Below are positions 61,562 to 64,000 of a stretch of 64,000 bases of DNA, one piece after another. Source of the stretch: Devosia sp. YIM 151766. GTDB taxonomy: Bacteria > Pseudomonadota > Alphaproteobacteria > Rhizobiales > Devosiaceae. The stretch lies in assembly GCF_030285925.1 (NCBI RefSeq), contig NZ_CP127251.1, positions 2,961,001 through 3,025,000 of the forward strand. The letters run 5' to 3'. The notes below the pieces were generated by a model that saw only the letters and a list, made by a program, of their open reading frames with translations, was not told where the DNA came from and did no database searches. A program made the translations under genes and the position numbers. Position 1 is the first letter of the stretch, and the number at the start of each line of letters is the position of its first letter.

Positions 61562-62290
61562 ATGGCCAGTATGAAATTCTCAGCGGGTGACTTCAAGCCT
61601 GTATCGTCGCGCAAAACCGTTCATGACCTGGTCTATGAGCAATTGCGTGACGCGCTGATGTCTGGGGCCTTCGAGGCGCGCAAACCGTTCACGATCTCCT
61701 CGCTCTCAGAGCGATTCCAGACCTCGCATATGCCGGTTCGCGAAGCGCTGCGCCGCCTGGCATCGGAGAACGCGCTCAAGATCTCGGCGACCGGCACGGC
61801 CTATGTGCCAGCGATCACCGCCGAGGAATTGAAGGATATCAGCCGCGCCCGCATCATCGTCGAAGGAGCGACGGCCCGGCTTGCCGGCGAGAAGCTGAGC
61901 CCCGAGGATGTCGCGGAATTGCAGCGCATTCTCGATCACCACCGCAAGAGCGCCAGCGCCGGCGACATTTCCGAAATGACCGCCGCGAACCGCGCCTTCC
62001 ACTTCCATATCTATCGCGCTGCGCAGAGCCCTGTCCTGCTCAGCCAGATAGAAAATCTCTGGCTGCGGTCGGGCCCCTATGTTCGTTTTCTCTCGGATCG
62101 CATGAGCGAGCTGCTCAAGACCGAGCACAAGGCGGGCTTCACCGATTATCACGCCGCCATGGTCGATGCCATTCGCGCCAAGGACTGGGCCGCACTGGGA
62201 GCAGCCTGCGAAGCCGATATCCGGTCCTCGCAGGACCTGCTGCTCGAAGCCATCGAGGCAGATGGCGAAACCGATCCAAACATCGGCTGA
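61562..62290 (+). CDS. GntR family regulator, FCD (FadR/VanR-like) subfamily
   Basis: This 242-residue regulator has an N-terminal winged helix (residues ~18-85: KTVHDLVYEQLRDALMSGAFEARKPFTISSLSERFQTSHMPVREALRRLASENAL) and an all-helical FCD ligand domain (~90-230). His residues in the latter (ANRAFHFHIY, DYHAAM) are likely metal ligands. FCD regulators sense carboxylated metabolites and bind short palindromes. The TTGATCAT-type sites around block B are its probable targets. The ATG at 61562 has GAGGGG upstream. The next gene overlaps its 3' end by 29 bases. Confidence 0.92.
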   Translation: MASMKFSAGDFKPVSSRKTVHDLVYEQLRDALMSGAFEARKPFTISSLSERFQTSHMPVREALRRLASENALKISATGTAYVPAITAEELKDISRARIIVEGATARLAGEKLSPEDVAELQRILDHHRKSASAGDISEMTAANRAFHFHIYRAAQSPVLLSQIENLWLRSGPYVRFLSDRMSELLKTEHKAGFTDYHAAMVDAIRAKDWAALGAACEADIRSSQDLLLEAIEADGETDPNIG

Positions 62291-63134
62291 CCGAATCGGC
62301 TGGGGAGACCGAGAGATAGTTGAATTTCCGACCCAGGCCGCCCTGGACGAACAATTTTCCCTAGACCGCGTCAAAAATCTCGACGCGCTTTTTGCCCGAC
62401 GCGCCCAGGCCGCCGAGCAGGCGCGTGCCCGTTTCGAGATGGTGCCAGCCATCTCCTATGGGCCCCATCCAGACCATAGGCTCAACATCTTCCCCGCTGC
62501 GGGCGAACCGGGCCCGGTTCAGGTTTTCATTCATGGCGGCTTCTGGCGCTCTCTCGACGCCAACCTGTTCAGCTTCCTGGCTCCGGGTTTTGTGCCTTTC
62601 GGCGCAACGCTGGTAGTGATCGACTATCCGCTCATGCCGGTGGCGCGGATGAGCGACGTCGTCCAAGCCTGTCAAATGTCGCTGGACTGGATCGCGGGCA
62701 ATATCGGCAGATATGGCGGCGATCCGGATCGGGTGTTCATGTCGGGCAATTCGGCAGGCGGCCAATTGGTGGCCGAACTGATGGATGGCGCCGGGCAAAG
62801 GATCAAGGGCGGCGCGGCGCTCAGTGGGGTATTTGACCTCGAACCGGTCAGCCGCTCGTTCCAGAATGACAGCCTTCAGCTGACCCCGGCCGAGATCGAA
62901 CGCTACAGCCCTCTCAACCGTGCCCTCAGGATTTCTGCTCCGCTGCTGGTCGCTGTTGGCGGCCGCGAGACCGAGACGTTCATCGACCAGTCCGCGCGAC
63001 TGGCCGAACAGATCGGCACAAAGGCCATGATCGTTCCGGAGGCCGACCATATTACGATCGTCCTCGACGCCCTGGCCGATCCTGCGGCCGAGCTGAACCG
63101 CAAAGTGCGCCAGCAGATGGGGCTCATGGCCTAG
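62262..63134 (+). CDS. Alpha/beta hydrolase, arylformamidase-like
   Basis: This 290-residue hydrolase has oxyanion motif VFIHGGFWRSLD (HGGFW, as in bacterial and animal alpha/beta arylformamidases), nucleophile FMSGNSAGGQLVAEL and His in PEADHITIVLDAL. Arylformamidase cleaves N-formylkynurenine; relatives cleave other amides or esters, so the name is by resemblance. The ATG at 62262 lies inside the gntR 3' end with only a weak GAGG nearby. It may be translationally coupled to gntR. Confidence 0.85.
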   Translation: MAKPIQTSADRIGWGDREIVEFPTQAALDEQFSLDRVKNLDALFARRAQAAEQARARFEMVPAISYGPHPDHRLNIFPAAGEPGPVQVFIHGGFWRSLDANLFSFLAPGFVPFGATLVVIDYPLMPVARMSDVVQACQMSLDWIAGNIGRYGGDPDRVFMSGNSAGGQLVAELMDGAGQRIKGGAALSGVFDLEPVSRSFQNDSLQLTPAEIERYSPLNRALRISAPLLVAVGGRETETFIDQSARLAEQIGTKAMIVPEADHITIVLDALADPAAELNRKVRQQMGLMA

Positions 63135-63193
63135 CCCGCCGATGGACAATGGCAAGGATTCGCCGGTTCGACATTGCAACCCTCAACCGGTTC

Positions 63194-63207
63194 TGATCAT
63201 ATGATCA
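63194..63207. promoter_or_regulatory. Putative GntR operator S5 before the second Rid gene
   Basis: TGATCATATGATCA is a perfect 14-bp palindrome, 24 bases before the Rid start and 13 of 16 identical to the 56006 element when extended. This is the strictest symmetric copy. Confidence 0.6.
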
Positions 63208-63230
63208 CAAAAATCCTGGAAGGAAATATC

Positions 63231-63617
63231 ATGTCGTCAGATCGCTGGACCATCTCGTCGGGTTCGAAGTTTGAAAAGCTGGCCGGCTATTCGCGGGCCG
63301 TGGTCGACAATGAATGGGTCTTCGTCTCCGGCACGTCCGGCTATGCGCCGGATGGCAGCATGTCCACCGATGTGGTCGAACAGACCCGCCAGTCCCTGCG
63401 CACGATTTCGGCAGCGCTGGAACAGGCAGGGGCCACGCTGGCCGATGTGGTCCGCGTCGTCGTCTATGTCGCCGACCGCAATGACATCATGGCCGTATCG
63501 CAGGTGCTGGGCGAAACCTTCACCGATCCCCGCCCGGCCAATACCACCATTACCTGCGGCTTTGCCGTGGACGAAATCAAGATGGAAATCGAGGCGACGG
63601 CGCTCAAGCGCCGCTAA
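63231..63617 (+). CDS. Rid family protein (128 aa), without the RidA catalytic Arg
   Basis: This YjgF-fold protein has SRAVVDNEWVFVSGTSGYAPDG, VVEQTRQSLRTISAALEQAGATLADVVRVVVYVADR and a C-terminal DEIKMEIEATALKRR. The substrate-binding turn reads RPANTTITCG, with Asn where RidA has its conserved Arg, so it belongs to a Rid4-7-like branch. The start at 63231 has AAGGAA upstream. It sits behind its own GntR-like operator and probably acts with the FAD amine oxidoreductase of block B. Confidence 0.88.
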   Translation: MSSDRWTISSGSKFEKLAGYSRAVVDNEWVFVSGTSGYAPDGSMSTDVVEQTRQSLRTISAALEQAGATLADVVRVVVYVADRNDIMAVSQVLGETFTDPRPANTTITCGFAVDEIKMEIEATALKRR

Positions 63618-63695
63618 GCGGTTTTCCCGAAATGGTTGCGGCGCCACTCCGGATAGAGCGGCGCCGCAACAAGCCTCGGCAATGGCGCCTCGCGC

Positions 63696-64000
63696 TCAGC
63701 CCTTGAGACTGCGTTCGAAAAAGGCGGCGAGCTTGCCATAGGCAAAACGGGTCAGTGGCCAATCCTGTTTGGACCAGGCATGGCCGGTGCCCGGCAGGGT
63801 CACGAGCTCGAAATGCTTGCCCTGCGAAATCATCTTTTCCACCAGCGCCATCGTGTCGGCATAAAGCACCACCTCGTCCTTGGTGCCGTGGATGATCATC
63901 AATTCGTCTTCGAGCCCGGCAGTATGGAACAAGGCGGACTGGGCGCGATAGCGCTCGATATAGTCTTCGCCCTCGGTCAGGCCCATGATCCAGCCCTGTT
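63696..64000 (-). CDS. S9-type (prolyl oligopeptidase-like) hydrolase, C-terminal part
   Basis: The gene runs off the right edge; only the last ~100 residues are seen. They carry the ending of a serine-peptidase alpha/beta hydrolase: LMIIHGTKDEVV (catalytic Asp) and LPGTGHAWSKQDW (catalytic His), with the final FAYGKLAAFFERSL helix. This looks like the S9 dipeptidyl/acylaminoacyl peptidase group. Its position at the end of block B suits an importer of peptide-like substrate, but most of the gene is outside the window. Confidence 0.8.
   Translation of the reverse strand, partial: QGWIMGLTEGEDYIERYRAQSALFHTAGLEDELMIIHGTKDEVVLYADTMALVEKMISQGKHFELVTLPGTGHAWSKQDWPLTRFAYGKLAAFFERSLKG

Overview
The window is high-GC, gene-dense DNA from an alphaproteobacterium, most likely order Hyphomicrobiales and possibly Devosia-like. 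This rests on gene content (choline/betaine ChoXWV-type importer, pyruvate carboxylase, L32 without cysteines, IspG, secreted EF-hand peptides) and on the style of the intergenic repeats. No search was possible, so the genus is an inference. Gene starts were set by ribosome-binding-site spacing and stop/start overlaps. No CRISPR array, transposase, integrase or phage gene was seen.

Region 1 (1-31 kb) is mostly housekeeping. In order it holds the glyoxalase II end, a VOC protein, fumarase, rpmF, a BrnT/BrnA toxin-antitoxin pair, mtgA, a polyprenyl synthase, a YbaK protein, a methyltransferase, a PACE transporter and ispG with a coupled 28-residue membrane peptide. These are followed by a YkvA protein, a trio of small genes ending in an Rnk-like factor, pyruvate carboxylase and a DUF442-type phosphatase. 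Then come a quaternary-amine ABC importer with two binding proteins and a branched-chain amino-acid importer (binding protein apart from livHMFG). The region ends with methylglyoxal synthase, a globin-coupled chemoreceptor, a carbonic anhydrase, two secreted EF-hand proteins and asd. A possible Thr/Lys-rich leader peptide (MTKTTKTA) lies upstream of asd.

Region 2 (31-36 kb) holds a BaiN-type flavoprotein, a PagL-like lipid A deacylase homologue, a luciferase-like monooxygenase, a membrane GGDEF protein, a small unknown protein and tRNA-Ala(CGC).

Region 3 (36-64 kb), directly after the tRNA, is a large catabolic region in two blocks. Block A (36-46.5 kb) encodes a TPP/ferredoxin 2-oxoacid oxidoreductase (IorAB type), two short-chain dehydrogenases, a cupin, a thioesterase, a Rid protein, two MarR regulators and a two-domain aryl-CoA monooxygenase/reductase of the salicylyl-CoA/anthraniloyl-CoA type. 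No CoA ligase is visible. Block B (46.7-64 kb) encodes a complete Dpp/Opp-type ABC importer, several alpha/beta hydrolases, an amidohydrolase, an MFS exporter, an FAD amine oxidoreductase, a hydroxyacid-type dehydrogenase, an aminotransferase, a second Rid protein and a GntR/FCD regulator.

Each block has its own repeated operator-like sequence. A 24-bp element with AATTAGT/ACTAATT ends fits the divergent marR at 42.0 kb. A 16-bp element close to TTGATCATACGATCAA lies before every transcription unit of block B, including gntR. This suggests two locally controlled regulons for an aromatic or N-heterocyclic substrate and an amide- or peptide-like substrate. The actual substrates cannot be read from the sequence.
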